Below are positions 45,181 through 55,062 of a DNA stretch of 64,000 nt, one piece after another (the first letter of the stretch is position 1; each line of letters begins with the position of its first letter). Source of the DNA: Marisediminitalea alba (GTDB taxonomy: Bacteria > Pseudomonadota > Gammaproteobacteria > Enterobacterales > Alteromonadaceae); the NCBI RefSeq assembly GCF_002993365.1, contig NZ_PVNP01000053.1, positions 1-64,000 on the forward strand, in the 5' to 3' direction. The notes below the pieces were generated by a model, which was given only the letters and a program-made list of their open reading frames with translations, was not told the origin of the DNA and did not search any database. The position numbers and the translations under genes were made by a program.

Positions 45181-45195
45181 CGTAATAAATTTACG
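45181..45195. promoter_or_regulatory. Candidate HexR operator between ppsA and ppsR
   Basis: The near-palindrome CGTAATAAATTTACG lies just ahead of the ppsR ribosome binding site and 155 bases before ppsA. HexR is known to activate ppsA in Shewanella. Confidence 0.55.
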
Positions 45196-45214
45196 ACAAA
45201 GTTAAGGAGTTGTT

Positions 45215-46027
45215 GTGCGCACAGCATTTTACATTTCGGACGGTACTGCCATTACGGCAGAGGTGTTTGGCCACGCTTTATTGTCACTTTTCCCTACAGA
45301 ATTCAATCACAAGACAATTCCTTTTGTTGAAACTGAAGAACAGGCTTATGCGGTAATTGAAAAAATATCTGAAAGTTTTCAAGATACCGGGGAGCGCCCG
45401 CTCGTTTTTTACACAGTGGTAAACCCAGATGTTCGGCGAGTTATCGCAAGATCCGTAGGAATTAACTACAATTTTCTCGACCAATTTGTGGCGCCGCTGG
45501 AAAAAATTATTGGTGTGCCATCCAAACCAGAAAAACATCGTACCCACAGTATTCACGAAAAAACTTACGATATTCGTATTGAGGCAGTTAACTACGCGCT
45601 GGCTAATGACGATGGATCAAATCTTAAGGATTATAAAGAAGCAGACATTATTTTGGTGGGTGTATCACGTTCCGGTAAAACACCAACCAGTCTGTATCTG
45701 GCCCTGCAATATGGCATTAAAGCGGCCAACTACCCATTTACCGAAGAAGATATGGGTGACATGCTGAAACTGCCGCCGGCCCTGCGCCAGTTTAAACAAA
45801 AGCTGTTTGGCCTGACTATTGAGGCGTCAAGGCTCAGCCAGATCCGCTCAGAACGCCGCGCGAACAGCCGCTATGCCTCTATTCAGCAGTGCCGTATGGA
45901 ACTTCGTGAGGTAGAGAACTTATATCGAAAAGAGAAAATACCATTCTTAAACAGTACCAAATACTCCATCGAGGAGATCTCAGCAAAAATACTCGCTGAG
46001 ACTGGCCTGCAACGACGTAAATACTAA
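45215..46027 (+). CDS. ppsR: Phosphoenolpyruvate synthase regulatory protein (kinase/pyrophosphorylase)
   Basis: A 270-residue DUF299 protein that inactivates PpsA by ADP-dependent phosphorylation and reactivates it by phosphate-dependent pyrophosphorylation. The P-loop is GVSRSGKTPTSLYLA (about 149-163). The start is GTG at 45215, ahead of which is AAGGAG. Divergent from its target ppsA. It ends convergent with the sulfotransferase gene, overlapping by four bases. Confidence 0.94.
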   Translation: MRTAFYISDGTAITAEVFGHALLSLFPTEFNHKTIPFVETEEQAYAVIEKISESFQDTGERPLVFYTVVNPDVRRVIARSVGINYNFLDQFVAPLEKIIGVPSKPEKHRTHSIHEKTYDIRIEAVNYALANDDGSNLKDYKEADIILVGVSRSGKTPTSLYLALQYGIKAANYPFTEEDMGDMLKLPPALRQFKQKLFGLTIEASRLSQIRSERRANSRYASIQQCRMELREVENLYRKEKIPFLNSTKYSIEEISAKILAETGLQRRKY

Positions 46028-47994
46028 GCGCGGAAGCGTTTAAGCAGAGGGCCAAGGTGCGCTTCAAAAGGTTGCCAGCGCCCCTGCCCTTTGCGATTAA
46101 TCGGTTGGCGAACCTGTTCGGCACTGGGCGTTTTGATGAGGCGGTCGGTTTGGTGGAAGTCCAGGCAAGCCTGCTCGAAAGGCACGCCAAGGTAATCCAG
46201 CATTCGCTTAACCTGCCCGCCTAAATCATCCAGCACATCTTCGTGCTGAACACGTAATACCGCTCCGGGTAAGATTGCATCCCAGTGGCCCATAAGCTTT
46301 TCGTAAGCCTGGTAATAACGCGCCACTTCTTCCAGCCCGTAAGAAAACTCCTGTCCTTCACCAAACAGTTGCTTAAAGTTACTGAAGCAACAATCCATCG
46401 GATCACGCCGGGCATCTATAATTTTTGCATTGGGCAGAATGCGTTTAATAAAACCCACATGCATAAAGTTATTCGGCATCTTATCGATAAAAAACGGTGC
46501 TGAGCCCCGGTAATAACGGGTTTGCTCAATATACTGCTTACCCAGCTCATAGCATTGTTCAGCTGATAGTTCGGCAAGTGAATAAGGATATGGCTTGCCG
46601 CTTTCGCTTAACTGCGCGCCAACTGATGAAGCCAGACTAAGAATATTATGCAGCTCCATGGTGCCGTCGATATCAGAGTGAGATGCCAGGATCTGTTCCA
46701 GCAAAGTAGAGCCTGCCCGCGGCATTCCCACAATAAAGATAGGCTCCGGTGACGGAAAGCCGCCATGCATATTTGCAAAACTGTCGCCGCGACAGGCTTC
46801 AACCTGCGCAGCAATCGCCTCTTCTGTACGCGCAATATCGTAGCCGGTAGAGATAAGCTTTAAGCGATTACCTTTTTCATAGTAGGTAAATGACTTTTCA
46901 AACTGGCCGGCATCCTCAAATCCTTTGCCCAGAGCAAAACACAGATGTATGCGGTCTTCAACGCCGATGGATGACTGTGCTTCAATATCTGCCATATCCT
47001 GCAGCGCCTCACCGTCAAACGTATACGACTTCATATTAGCGAGGCTCCAGTAGGCATCGCCAAACTGCTGATGATAGTGGGCCGCTTTGAGATAAGCCTC
47101 AACCGCTTGTTGTTTGTTACCGGTGGTTTTGTAGGCGTGGCCTAATGCCAGCCATACGCCGGGCCGGTCTTCGTCAGCGCTCAATAATTCTGTAAATATA
47201 GTGATGGCGTCTTCGGTACGGTTAATTCCCAGTAGCGCATTGGCTTTGGCCATCAGAATTTGTAAGTTGTCCGGATAGGCAGAAAGCTGTTCATCGCTGA
47301 TTTCGACCACTCGCTGATGTTTACCGAGCTTAGCCAGCAGGCCAAGATAGGCAATCACGGCTCTGAGATTATCCGGATAAAGGGCAACGCAACTTTCTAA
47401 TAAGAATTCGGCATCGTGATAAACCTTGAGCTGAATGCCCAGTTCTGCCAGTAACAGCATGCCTTCGGGGTGATGTTTATGTTGTTGCAAAAACTGACGG
47501 CAGACTTTCTCTGCGGTCGCCAGCTGTTTTTCATACATCAGATCGTACGCGCCAAGAATGGGTGGCGGAAGTTGCTCCAGATGAGCAATATGCTGCAAAG
47601 CCAGCTGCTCGGCAGTGGTATCCTGATGCTGCTGATAAATTTTAAGTAGTTGTTTCCAACTGGTGATCAGCGCCGGATTATAGTGGGTAGCGCGAAAAAA
47701 TGCGCTGGCCGCTTTATCCTGCTGATTCAGGGCTAAAAAATTATACGCCTGTTCCTGGTATGCCCGTCCATGTTCGGGCCGCAGATGTAATAACTCGTCG
47801 AGTTCCTGCAAAGCCTGGTTGAACTGATTTGCCAAACGCTGTGTTACTGCCGATAAATAAAGTAGCTCAATACGCAGCGCAACCGGAAGTTCCACCGCTT
47901 TCAAAGCGCTTATTTTTTCCATTGCTGCGGTAAGGTTTTTGGTTTGCAGCGATTGCTTTATCGCCTGGAACTGGTTTGAAAAATCTTGAGTCAT
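46024..47994 (-). CDS. TPR-repeat sulfotransferase
   Basis: A 656-residue protein with tetratricopeptide repeats over the first 390 residues and a C-terminal sulfotransferase domain. PIFIVGMPRAGSTLLEQIL is the PAPS 5'-phosphosulfate loop and DARRDPMDCCFSNF the 3'-phosphate loop. No signal peptide, so cytosolic. Such fusions are common in marine Alteromonadales; the acceptor (glycan, protein or small molecule) cannot be read from sequence. Behind a TonB receptor, with a terminator between. Confidence 0.88.
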   Translation of the reverse strand: MTQDFSNQFQAIKQSLQTKNLTAAMEKISALKAVELPVALRIELLYLSAVTQRLANQFNQALQELDELLHLRPEHGRAYQEQAYNFLALNQQDKAASAFFRATHYNPALITSWKQLLKIYQQHQDTTAEQLALQHIAHLEQLPPPILGAYDLMYEKQLATAEKVCRQFLQQHKHHPEGMLLLAELGIQLKVYHDAEFLLESCVALYPDNLRAVIAYLGLLAKLGKHQRVVEISDEQLSAYPDNLQILMAKANALLGINRTEDAITIFTELLSADEDRPGVWLALGHAYKTTGNKQQAVEAYLKAAHYHQQFGDAYWSLANMKSYTFDGEALQDMADIEAQSSIGVEDRIHLCFALGKGFEDAGQFEKSFTYYEKGNRLKLISTGYDIARTEEAIAAQVEACRGDSFANMHGGFPSPEPIFIVGMPRAGSTLLEQILASHSDIDGTMELHNILSLASSVGAQLSESGKPYPYSLAELSAEQCYELGKQYIEQTRYYRGSAPFFIDKMPNNFMHVGFIKRILPNAKIIDARRDPMDCCFSNFKQLFGEGQEFSYGLEEVARYYQAYEKLMGHWDAILPGAVLRVQHEDVLDDLGGQVKRMLDYLGVPFEQACLDFHQTDRLIKTPSAEQVRQPINRKGQGRWQPFEAHLGPLLKRFRA

Positions 47995-48024
47995 AACGGA
48001 TGCTGTATTTTTAACTGACGACGA

Positions 48025-48050
48025 AAAAGGCAGGCTTACGCCTGCCTTTT
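48025..48050. terminator. Terminator between the TonB receptor and the sulfotransferase gene
   Basis: AAAAGGCAGGC and GCCTGCCTTTT with loop TTAC form an 11-bp perfect stem flanked by A and T tracts, so the two genes are probably separate transcripts. Confidence 0.88.
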
Positions 48051-48078
48051 AGCTCTTATTATGTATTAATATCAGTTA

Positions 48079-50787
48079 TTAATAATAATCGAAAGAGAAA
48101 CGTACACCCATTGTGCGTGGACGGTTAGTGACCACCTTAGGTGTGAACTGCTGAGTATCGATGTTCAGGATAGCGGATTCATCGAACAGGTTGTCGATAA
48201 ACAGTTCTACTTTCCAGCTATCATCAGACATGCCCACCGACACGTTACTGATCACGTAGCTTTCCTGTACATAACGACCACCGCGGAACGCATTACCGTC
48301 ACCATCGGTGAAAGTAGCACCTTCGTATACGGCTGCTTCGTCTTCGATTTTAAGACCAGAGCCCATACCGTAAATGTGACGGGTGGCATCTTCCATTACA
48401 TAGGCGTCCATTACCATGCCGGCTAAACGGTCACCGGTGTAAGCAACTGAGGCATTAACAAAGCCTTGTTGGCCGCCATCCAGCTCAAAGTAGTAACGCG
48501 CATTGATGTTACCAGAGAAGCTTGCAGTGTAAGGCAGTTCGCTACCTACACCAGCAGCAATGCCTTCAAGCTCTGGGTTAACACGAGTCAGCTCGGTATC
48601 AATCATGCTGAAGGCTGCGTTAACGACTAAGTCGTCAGTGGCCAGCCAGGTGATATCAGCATCCAAACCTTTAATCTCAGCATCACCTACGTTATCGGTA
48701 AATACCAGGAAGCTGATGTTTGTGGGGTCGAAGCGTGAAGTTTGCAGTTCGCCGATTTCAGAGTAGTAAGCCGTGGCGTTGATGCGCACGATACCGTCTA
48801 AGAAATCACCTTTCATACCCACTTCGTAGTTATCCAGGGTATCCGTGGTGGAGTACACAGGGATACGGAAGCCTTCAAACGCGCCAGACTGGTTGTTTGA
48901 CAGACCACCACCTACACGGTTAGTCACCGGCGGACGGAAACCTTCTGAGTAGTTAGTGAATAACAGCACGTCATCACTTACCTTCCAGTCCAGACCAAAC
49001 TTAAAGATAGTGTCGTCTACGGTTAAAACGCCGTCAGAGCCTAAATCGCCAACTTCAAGCTGGCCGCTGGCTACAGCTGCCGCTACTGCATCCGGGTCAA
49101 GACCAACGGCTGCCAGTTCGTCCGGATCCATTGAGCCGAACGCTTTAACACGGCGGGTTACGTCAACGGTAGTGGTTGAACCGGTGTAGATATCGTCAAT
49201 CTGATACCAGCGTGCGCCTAAGCTCGCAGTTAAGCTGTCGGTGATGTCATATTCCATCTGACCGAATACCGCAATCTGCTCGATTTTGTGGGTAATGTCG
49301 TTAGCAAAGCTGATTTCAGACGGGAACGGACCGCCGTCACTGTTGATACCTTCATTGCCCACCAGGGTGCGCTGCAGGTTATCAAAGCCGAAGGTGGTCA
49401 TTTCGGTGTTAGCAATCTTAAACTGACCGACTGTAGCCACTTCCTGCTCGTCGTAGAACAAACCGGCAGTGATGCGGAATGGCGCGTCGAACTTAGTGTC
49501 GATACGGAATTCGTGCGTCATGCGGGTGCTGGTAGTGTCTTCTTTGTAGTATTTAACCGGGTCCAGACAGCGGATATCAGCAGGATTATCCGGCGTGTCG
49601 TAGTGGTTACACAGGTAGTAGGCTGAGAACAGACCACCGTTGGTGTAGCCGGTGTAATCGGTAAGGGTATCGATTTCACGATCTAAGTAACCACCGGTGT
49701 ACACCACATCAAGTTTGTCTAAACGGCCGTCTACGGTCCAGGTGGTTAAACCAAACTCATCTGAGTTTTCATCAGCCTGGAAACGAATTGCCTGGTCTTC
49801 AGCGACTGTTGGGTCGTAAGCAAATACGCCTTCTGTATCCAGCGATTGCTGCGTGTGCTGAACCAGTAAATCCCAGTCTGAATTAATGTGGTAAGACAAA
49901 CCAAAACGCGCACCGGCATACACTGCGTCGTTAAAGTCATCTTCAACATGCTGGCTGTTGCGTGGTGATACCACGGCAGCTGTGCTTGGCGTAATGCCGT
50001 TGTTCACGATACGGCGAGAATCCATCTCAGCCGGATCTGCACCGTAACCGGCCAGTACACCGCCAGAAATGCGGTCTACTACCACAGCACTACCGATGTA
50101 ACCGCCGTTACCCGGATCGTTTTCGATATTATCAATCCAGCCGCCCTGCTTGTCGTTATAAGCAACCACGCGCAGCGCTAAGTCATCGGTAGGCGTTAAG
50201 TTAATGTACGCCTCAACCGTATTGCTCATTTCACCGCCTTTGGTGGTGGCGATGGCGGTATCAAAACCAGCCGCAAAACCAGCATGGTCTGGCTTACGGG
50301 TAATTAAACGTACAGTACCGGCCTGTGAGCTGGCGCCAAACAGGGTACCTTGTGGCCCCGGCAGGACTTCGACACGCTCAACGTCGGTCGCGAAGATATC
50401 CAGGTTACGACCGGCCATGGAAACCGGCATTTCGTCCTGGTAGAACGCAACCGAAGGCTGCAGTGCCTGAACTGACGACAGGGTGATGCTTGACTGAGTA
50501 GTCGCAGCACCACGGATGTAGATTTCGTTTTGCCCGGGACCGGTGCCCTGGAACACAACATTAGGTAAGAATTCTACGTAGTCCTGGAAGTTGTCGATAC
50601 CCATGTTCTCCAGGGCATCGCCACTTAAGGCTGATACGGCTACCGGCACGTCCTGAATAGATTCAGTACGCTTGGTGGCTGTAACTTCGATGGTTTCGAT
50701 GGAAGCCTTTGATTCGCTTGCCTGAGCAAGCACGCCATTAGATGCTAGCGCAGCAATGACTGCACAACTAAGGTGTGTTTTTCTCAT
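48079..50787 (-). CDS. TonB-dependent outer membrane receptor
   Basis: A 902-residue receptor. Signal peptide about 1-21 (to VLAQA), TonB box region IETIEVTATKR (about 30-40), plug domain (about 45-165) and beta-barrel ending in the aromatic GVRFSFDYY. The plug is RLITRKP-type with EVLPGPQGTLFGASSQAGTV. The ligand is not evident: no siderophore, cobalamin or sugar locus is next to it. The TPR-sulfotransferase downstream and BCCT transporter upstream may be neighbours by chance. Confidence 0.92.
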   Translation of the reverse strand: MRKTHLSCAVIAALASNGVLAQASESKASIETIEVTATKRTESIQDVPVAVSALSGDALENMGIDNFQDYVEFLPNVVFQGTGPGQNEIYIRGAATTQSSITLSSVQALQPSVAFYQDEMPVSMAGRNLDIFATDVERVEVLPGPQGTLFGASSQAGTVRLITRKPDHAGFAAGFDTAIATTKGGEMSNTVEAYINLTPTDDLALRVVAYNDKQGGWIDNIENDPGNGGYIGSAVVVDRISGGVLAGYGADPAEMDSRRIVNNGITPSTAAVVSPRNSQHVEDDFNDAVYAGARFGLSYHINSDWDLLVQHTQQSLDTEGVFAYDPTVAEDQAIRFQADENSDEFGLTTWTVDGRLDKLDVVYTGGYLDREIDTLTDYTGYTNGGLFSAYYLCNHYDTPDNPADIRCLDPVKYYKEDTTSTRMTHEFRIDTKFDAPFRITAGLFYDEQEVATVGQFKIANTEMTTFGFDNLQRTLVGNEGINSDGGPFPSEISFANDITHKIEQIAVFGQMEYDITDSLTASLGARWYQIDDIYTGSTTTVDVTRRVKAFGSMDPDELAAVGLDPDAVAAAVASGQLEVGDLGSDGVLTVDDTIFKFGLDWKVSDDVLLFTNYSEGFRPPVTNRVGGGLSNNQSGAFEGFRIPVYSTTDTLDNYEVGMKGDFLDGIVRINATAYYSEIGELQTSRFDPTNISFLVFTDNVGDAEIKGLDADITWLATDDLVVNAAFSMIDTELTRVNPELEGIAAGVGSELPYTASFSGNINARYYFELDGGQQGFVNASVAYTGDRLAGMVMDAYVMEDATRHIYGMGSGLKIEDEAAVYEGATFTDGDGNAFRGGRYVQESYVISNVSVGMSDDSWKVELFIDNLFDESAILNIDTQQFTPKVVTNRPRTMGVRFSFDYY

Positions 50788-51065
50788 AGAACTATGTTCC
50801 TACTTTATTTGAAGTGAGCTGAATTATTTATTATTGATTCATTTTTATTGTGATAAAGCTTAGCAGAAATAACTTTAAATTTCTGTACTAACTAATAATC
50901 TGCCAATAATTTAAGTTTTAAAACAGAATCTCTACGAAAATCAATGCAAGCAGGATCACACATTTAATTCCACACTAATTATTTGTAAGAAAGTGTTTTG
51001 ACAGGTCGGTTTGCTGTATATTGTACGTAAATTGTTTTATTTATCTTTCAATAACAGGATATAAC

Positions 51066-53057
51066 TTGAGTCAGACAACAACGCCCAAGCACGAAAATCC
51101 GGCACCAGCCAAGCTAAATAAACCTGTCTTTTACGCAGCCTCCGGCGCAATTCTTATGCTGCTGTTGTTTGCGGTAATCATGCCCGAAACCGCAGAGAGT
51201 CTGTTTTCGACCATGCAATCGTCTGTAGTGGAAAACGGCAGTTGGTTTTACGTATTTACCGTAGCGACTATTCTGATTTTTGTTGTTTATATCGGGTTCT
51301 CTGAATACGGTGAAATCCGCCTCGGCCCGGATCACGCCAAACCCGAATTTACTATTCTTACCTGGCTTTCCATGTTGTTTGCCGCTGGTATGGGTATCGG
51401 TTTGATGTTTTTCGGCGTAGCTGAACCGTTAATGCACTTTATGGCGCCGCCAACCGCAGAAGCGAATTCAGTGGAGGCAGTTAAAGAAGCCATGCGAACC
51501 ACCTTTTTCCACTGGGGGCTGCATGCCTGGGCAATCTATGCCGTGGTAGCCCTGGTGTTGGGCTATTATGCCTTCAGACACCAGTTACCCCTGACCTTGC
51601 GCTCCACCCTTTATCCGCTGATTGGCGATAAGATTTATGGCTGGCAGGGTCATGTGGTAGATGTTCTGGCCGTTACAGCAACCATTTTTGGTATTTCTAC
51701 ATCGCTTGGATTTGGCGCCAGTCAGATTAACGCCGGTTTGAGCTATGCATTTGGTATGCCTAACACCACCTTTACACAAATGGCCCTGATGATGTTTGTA
51801 GTAGGCCTGGCCATCATTTCCGTAATGACCGGTCTGGATAAAGGGATTCGCCGCCTTTCAGAAACCAACATGATACTCGCAGTAGTCTTGCTGGTATTCA
51901 TTTTGGTACTAGGCCCCACCGTATTTCTGTTACAAGCGTATTTACAGAATACCGGTGCTTACGTGTCGGATATTATCCGTAATACATTCAATCTGTTCGC
52001 TTACGAAAAGACCGACTGGATTGGCGGCTGGACCATTTTCTACTGGGGTTGGTGGTTAGCCTGGGCGCCGTTTGTAGGATTGTTTATTGCCCGTATTTCG
52101 TTTGGCCGAACGCTGCGCGAATTTGTATTGGGTGTATTACTGATCCCCACTGCTTTCACCCTGTTCTGGATGACTATATTCGGCAACGCCGCAATAGATA
52201 TGGTGTTTAGCGAAGGTTTTGATAAGCTGGCTACCATGGTAAAGGATGATACCTCGGTTGCCCTGTTTGTCTTCTTAGAGCACTTCCCGTTCAGTGGCTT
52301 TATCAGTATTATTGCGCTGCTAATGGTGATGGTGTTCTTTGTTACATCCTGTGACTCAGGTGCCATGGTAGTTGATATGCTGTGCTCCCATGGTCGTAAC
52401 GACACGCCATTATGGCAACGCGTATACTGGGCTGTTGGCGTAGGACTGGTTGGCGCAATCTTGCTTTATGCTGGCGGACTCAACGCCTTACAAACCATGA
52501 CTATTGTTGCAGCATTACCGTTTTCGATTATTTTGCTGGTAGCGATGTACGGCTTGCTTAAGTCGCTGCGTATCGAGAAGCATAAACGGGATAGTTTGGC
52601 TATTACTGCCATGCAGACTGCCGTGGTGGAGCATGATAAGCCCTGGAAAGAACGGTTAGGTGAAATTGTTACCTTCCCGGACGAAAAGAAAGTCTCCGGC
52701 TACATGTTACGCGTGGTTTATCCTGCCCTGCACGAAGTGTGCGAGGAGTTTAAACGCCGCCAGTACGATGCCAGCTTACAGTCCAGTGACACACACGTAG
52801 AGCTGACGGTATTGGTAAATGGTCAGAATGACTTTACTTATGCGGTATACTTAACCGCTACACAGCAACCCGATTCAACACTGACCAACGAAACGGCAGA
52901 AGAAGCCAGCGCGATTCAAACCTACTATCGCGCCGAAGTTCATCTGTCTGAGGGTGGTCAGGATTACGATCTGATGGGCTGGTCGAAAGACGGCGTGATC
53001 AATGATGTGCTGGATCAGTTCCAGAAACATCAGCACTTTTTGCATCTGCTTAATTAA
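51066..53057 (+). CDS. BCCT family transporter (betaine/carnitine/choline type)
   Basis: Sodium- or proton-coupled uptake of a quaternary ammonium compound, probably an osmolyte. About 663 residues from the TTG at 51066, 12 membrane segments and a C-terminal cytosolic tail of about 150 residues like BetT. The glycine-rich AAGMGIGLMFFGVAEPLMHF and WTIFYWGWWLAWAPFVGLF are family motifs. AGGAT precedes the TTG; an in-frame ATG at 51021 lies within the likely promoter (TTGACA at 50998). The MarR gene follows at one base distance. Confidence 0.9.
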   Translation: MSQTTTPKHENPAPAKLNKPVFYAASGAILMLLLFAVIMPETAESLFSTMQSSVVENGSWFYVFTVATILIFVVYIGFSEYGEIRLGPDHAKPEFTILTWLSMLFAAGMGIGLMFFGVAEPLMHFMAPPTAEANSVEAVKEAMRTTFFHWGLHAWAIYAVVALVLGYYAFRHQLPLTLRSTLYPLIGDKIYGWQGHVVDVLAVTATIFGISTSLGFGASQINAGLSYAFGMPNTTFTQMALMMFVVGLAIISVMTGLDKGIRRLSETNMILAVVLLVFILVLGPTVFLLQAYLQNTGAYVSDIIRNTFNLFAYEKTDWIGGWTIFYWGWWLAWAPFVGLFIARISFGRTLREFVLGVLLIPTAFTLFWMTIFGNAAIDMVFSEGFDKLATMVKDDTSVALFVFLEHFPFSGFISIIALLMVMVFFVTSCDSGAMVVDMLCSHGRNDTPLWQRVYWAVGVGLVGAILLYAGGLNALQTMTIVAALPFSIILLVAMYGLLKSLRIEKHKRDSLAITAMQTAVVEHDKPWKERLGEIVTFPDEKKVSGYMLRVVYPALHEVCEEFKRRQYDASLQSSDTHVELTVLVNGQNDFTYAVYLTATQQPDSTLTNETAEEASAIQTYYRAEVHLSEGGQDYDLMGWSKDGVINDVLDQFQKHQHFLHLLN

Positions 53058-53080
53058 TGCATTCAGGAGTATTACTATTA

Positions 53081-53560
53081 ATGCGTAAAGAAGAAGAATT
53101 ACTGGTAGCGTTACGACGTGTGATACGTGCGGTAGACTTACGCAGTAAACAGCTGAGTAAAGATGTGGGCATTACCGGCCCACAGCTACTCGTATTACAA
53201 AATATCGCAGCAAAACCAGGCATTATGGTAAAGGAAATTGCTGACGGGATTAATTTGAGTCCGGCAACAATTACCAATATTCTTGACCGCCTTGAATCGC
53301 GCGACTTAGCGCATCGTATTCGCAGCACTCAGGATAAGCGTAAAGTAGGTGTATATCTTACCGAAGCGGGTGAACAGGCGGTGTCAACAGCACCGCGTCC
53401 GCTGCAGGAACACTTTGTTGAGCGCTTTAATCAGTTAGCCGAGTGGGAACAAAGTCAGATGATAGCCACCATGCAGCGCATTGCGTCGATGATGGATGCC
53501 GAATCGATTGACGCCTCTCCGGTTCTGGCGGTTGGTACGCTTACCGAGCGTCACGATTAA
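53081..53560 (+). CDS. MarR family transcriptional regulator
   Basis: About 159 residues from MRKEEELLVALRRVIRAV, with winged helix and recognition helix near LSPATITNILDRLESRDL. Preceded by AGGAG. It is directly behind the BCCT transporter gene and likely cotranscribed, so it probably controls transporter expression; this is inference from position. An upstream ATG at 53057 overlaps the transporter stop. Confidence 0.88.
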   Translation: MRKEEELLVALRRVIRAVDLRSKQLSKDVGITGPQLLVLQNIAAKPGIMVKEIADGINLSPATITNILDRLESRDLAHRIRSTQDKRKVGVYLTEAGEQAVSTAPRPLQEHFVERFNQLAEWEQSQMIATMQRIASMMDAESIDASPVLAVGTLTERHD

Positions 53561-53590
53561 ACCTGGCCGCTTAGCGGAAAACTTCTACGA

Positions 53591-53614
53591 AAAAGGCCGA
53601 TTAATCGGCCTTTT
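53591..53614. terminator. Bidirectional terminator between marR and rnfH
   Basis: AAAAGGCCGAT and ATCGGCCTTTT form a stem; the rnfH stop codon lies in the loop. Confidence 0.85.
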
Positions 53615-53957
53615 GTTTATCTGCTTTTAACGGATTGGGTCGCCCGCCGGTGACTTTATCGGCTCGCCCTTCCTGAACTGCCTTTTCGGCTCTGCGCTTA
53701 CGCACTTCTTTGGGATCTGCAATTAGCGGTCGATAAATCTCTATGCGATCACCGTCTTGCAGTTCTACCGAGGGTTTACACACGCGGTTCCACACGCCCA
53801 CTTTGGCGGTTTTCAATTCGATTTCGGTGTGGATATCTGTAATGCCTGACGCCAGGATCCCCTGCTCTACCGTTGATCCTTTCGGCACTGTCAGTTCAAT
53901 TAACGACTGCTTTGCAGGCGTGGCATAAGCCACTTCAATATTAATCGGTTCATCCAT
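53601..53957 (-). CDS. rnfH: RnfH family ubiquitin-like protein
   Basis: A 118-residue beta-grasp protein of the RnfH family (INIEVAYATPAKQSLIELTVP, GDRIEIYRPLIADPKEVRKRR). The charged C-terminal tail is long. Its start overlaps the ratA stop by a base, and both are divergent from smpB, an order known in E. coli and relatives. Function still unclear. Confidence 0.9.
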   Translation of the reverse strand: MDEPINIEVAYATPAKQSLIELTVPKGSTVEQGILASGITDIHTEIELKTAKVGVWNRVCKPSVELQDGDRIEIYRPLIADPKEVRKRRAEKAVQEGRADKVTGGRPNPLKADKQKAD

Positions 53958-54388
53958 CAGACGTACACTACTTTAGCGCGTTGGGTAAAGGCGTTAACCA
54001 TGCTTGCGGCAAGCGAATTAAACACTTTACCAAAGGCGAGTTCGATCATTTTGTTTTTAAACTCAAACTGCAGGCTTAGCTCTATTTTACAGGCCGACTC
54101 CGACAACGAAGAAAATGTCCAGCCGCCACTCAATTGCTTAAACGGCCCGTCTACCAGGGTCATACTGATACTCTGAGCAGGTTCCAACACGTTCTGAGTT
54201 GTAAACCACTGCTTTATTCCCGCTTTGGAAACCAGCAATGCGGCCTGCATGGCGTTACCCTGCTGGCTCACAATTTTGCTGTCGCTACAGCCGGGCAGAA
54301 ACTCAGAATAAGACTCAACATCATTAACTAAATCAAACATGGATTGCGCACTGTAAGCAACCAGAGCGCTGCGCTGTATTTTCGGCAT
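53957..54388 (-). CDS. ratA: RatA (START/polyketide cyclase-like) ribosome-associated protein
   Basis: A 143-residue protein from [21 protein letters not shown]. The START-like domain [18 protein letters not shown] and [21 protein letters not shown] identify the RatA/Coq10 family. E. coli RatA was described as a toxin that blocks ribosomal subunit joining, while the family as a whole resembles Coq10 coenzyme Q-binding proteins; either role is possible. Next to rnfH and smpB. Confidence 0.9.
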   Translation of the reverse strand: MPKIQRSALVAYSAQSMFDLVNDVESYSEFLPGCSDSKIVSQQGNAMQAALLVSKAGIKQWFTTQNVLEPAQSISMTLVDGPFKQLSGGWTFSSLSESACKIELSLQFEFKNKMIELAFGKVFNSLAASMVNAFTQRAKVVYV

Positions 54389-54541
54389 ACGAATTTTGTA
54401 CTCCTGCAAGTTGCTGCTGAGTTTACCATAAAATTTATTTTGAAAATAAGCTGTTGTGGATCACATAAAATGCCAGGAAATTTTTATCGGCCAGCGCAGG
54501 AAATACGAGACAACATTTATGTAATCAGTATAATAGCCGCC

Positions 54542-55015
54542 ATGAAGAAAAATAAATCCAATACCTCCGGTACCATCGCGCTGAATAAAAAAGCGCGTCA
54601 CGATTACCACCTCGAAGACAAAATGGAAGCCGGCATTGCACTGCAAGGCTGGGAAATCAAAAGTATTCGTCAGGGCAAAGTGAATATCACCGATAACTAC
54701 GTGATCATCCAAAATGGTGAAGCGTATCTGGTAGGTGCCCGTATCACGCCGCTTAATCAGGCCTCAACGCATGTTATTTGCGAGCCTGAGCGAGCCCGGA
54801 AGCTACTGCTTAATCAGCGCGAGATAGACCGCCTTATTGGTGCGCGAGACCGCCAGGGTTACTCCATTGTAGCCACCGCCATGTACTGGAAAAAGTGCTG
54901 GGTAAAACTTGAAATTTACCTGGCGAAAGGTAAGCAGTCTCACGATAAACGCGACACCATTAAAGACCGCGACTGGGAACGTCAGAAAGCCCGGGTGATG
55001 AAACACAAAGCGTAA
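54542..55015 (+). CDS. smpB: SsrA-binding protein SmpB
   Basis: A 157-residue partner of tmRNA in rescue of stalled ribosomes. From [41 protein letters not shown] and the basic tail [21 protein letters not shown] are hallmark segments. The longer frame to 54344 overlaps ratA and is rejected. The ssrA gene lies 2.2 kb downstream on the same strand. Confidence 0.96.
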   Translation: MKKNKSNTSGTIALNKKARHDYHLEDKMEAGIALQGWEIKSIRQGKVNITDNYVIIQNGEAYLVGARITPLNQASTHVICEPERARKLLLNQREIDRLIGARDRQGYSIVATAMYWKKCWVKLEIYLAKGKQSHDKRDTIKDRDWERQKARVMKHKA

Positions 55016-55026
55016 AACAACAACTG

Positions 55027-55054
55027 AAAACAGGGTGCCAAGGCACCCTGTTTT
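55027..55054. terminator. Terminator between smpB and the hydrolase gene
   Basis: AAAACAGGGTGCC, loop AA and GGCACCCTGTTTT form a perfect 13-bp stem with tracts for both strands. Confidence 0.92.
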
Positions 55055-55062
55055 ATTTCTAC

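Noticed and set aside
49288..49626. 112-codon ORF opposite the TonB receptor.
   Set aside because: Antisense shadow of a clearly coding gene.
53957..54388. ratA as part of a RatAB toxin-antitoxin pair with rnfH.
   Set aside because: RnfH (old name RatB) is not shown to be an antitoxin and the order is a conserved core arrangement, not a mobile module.
54344..54541. N-terminal extension of smpB by 66 codons.
   Set aside because: Overlaps ratA and its promoter; SmpB proteins start at MKKNK-like sequence.
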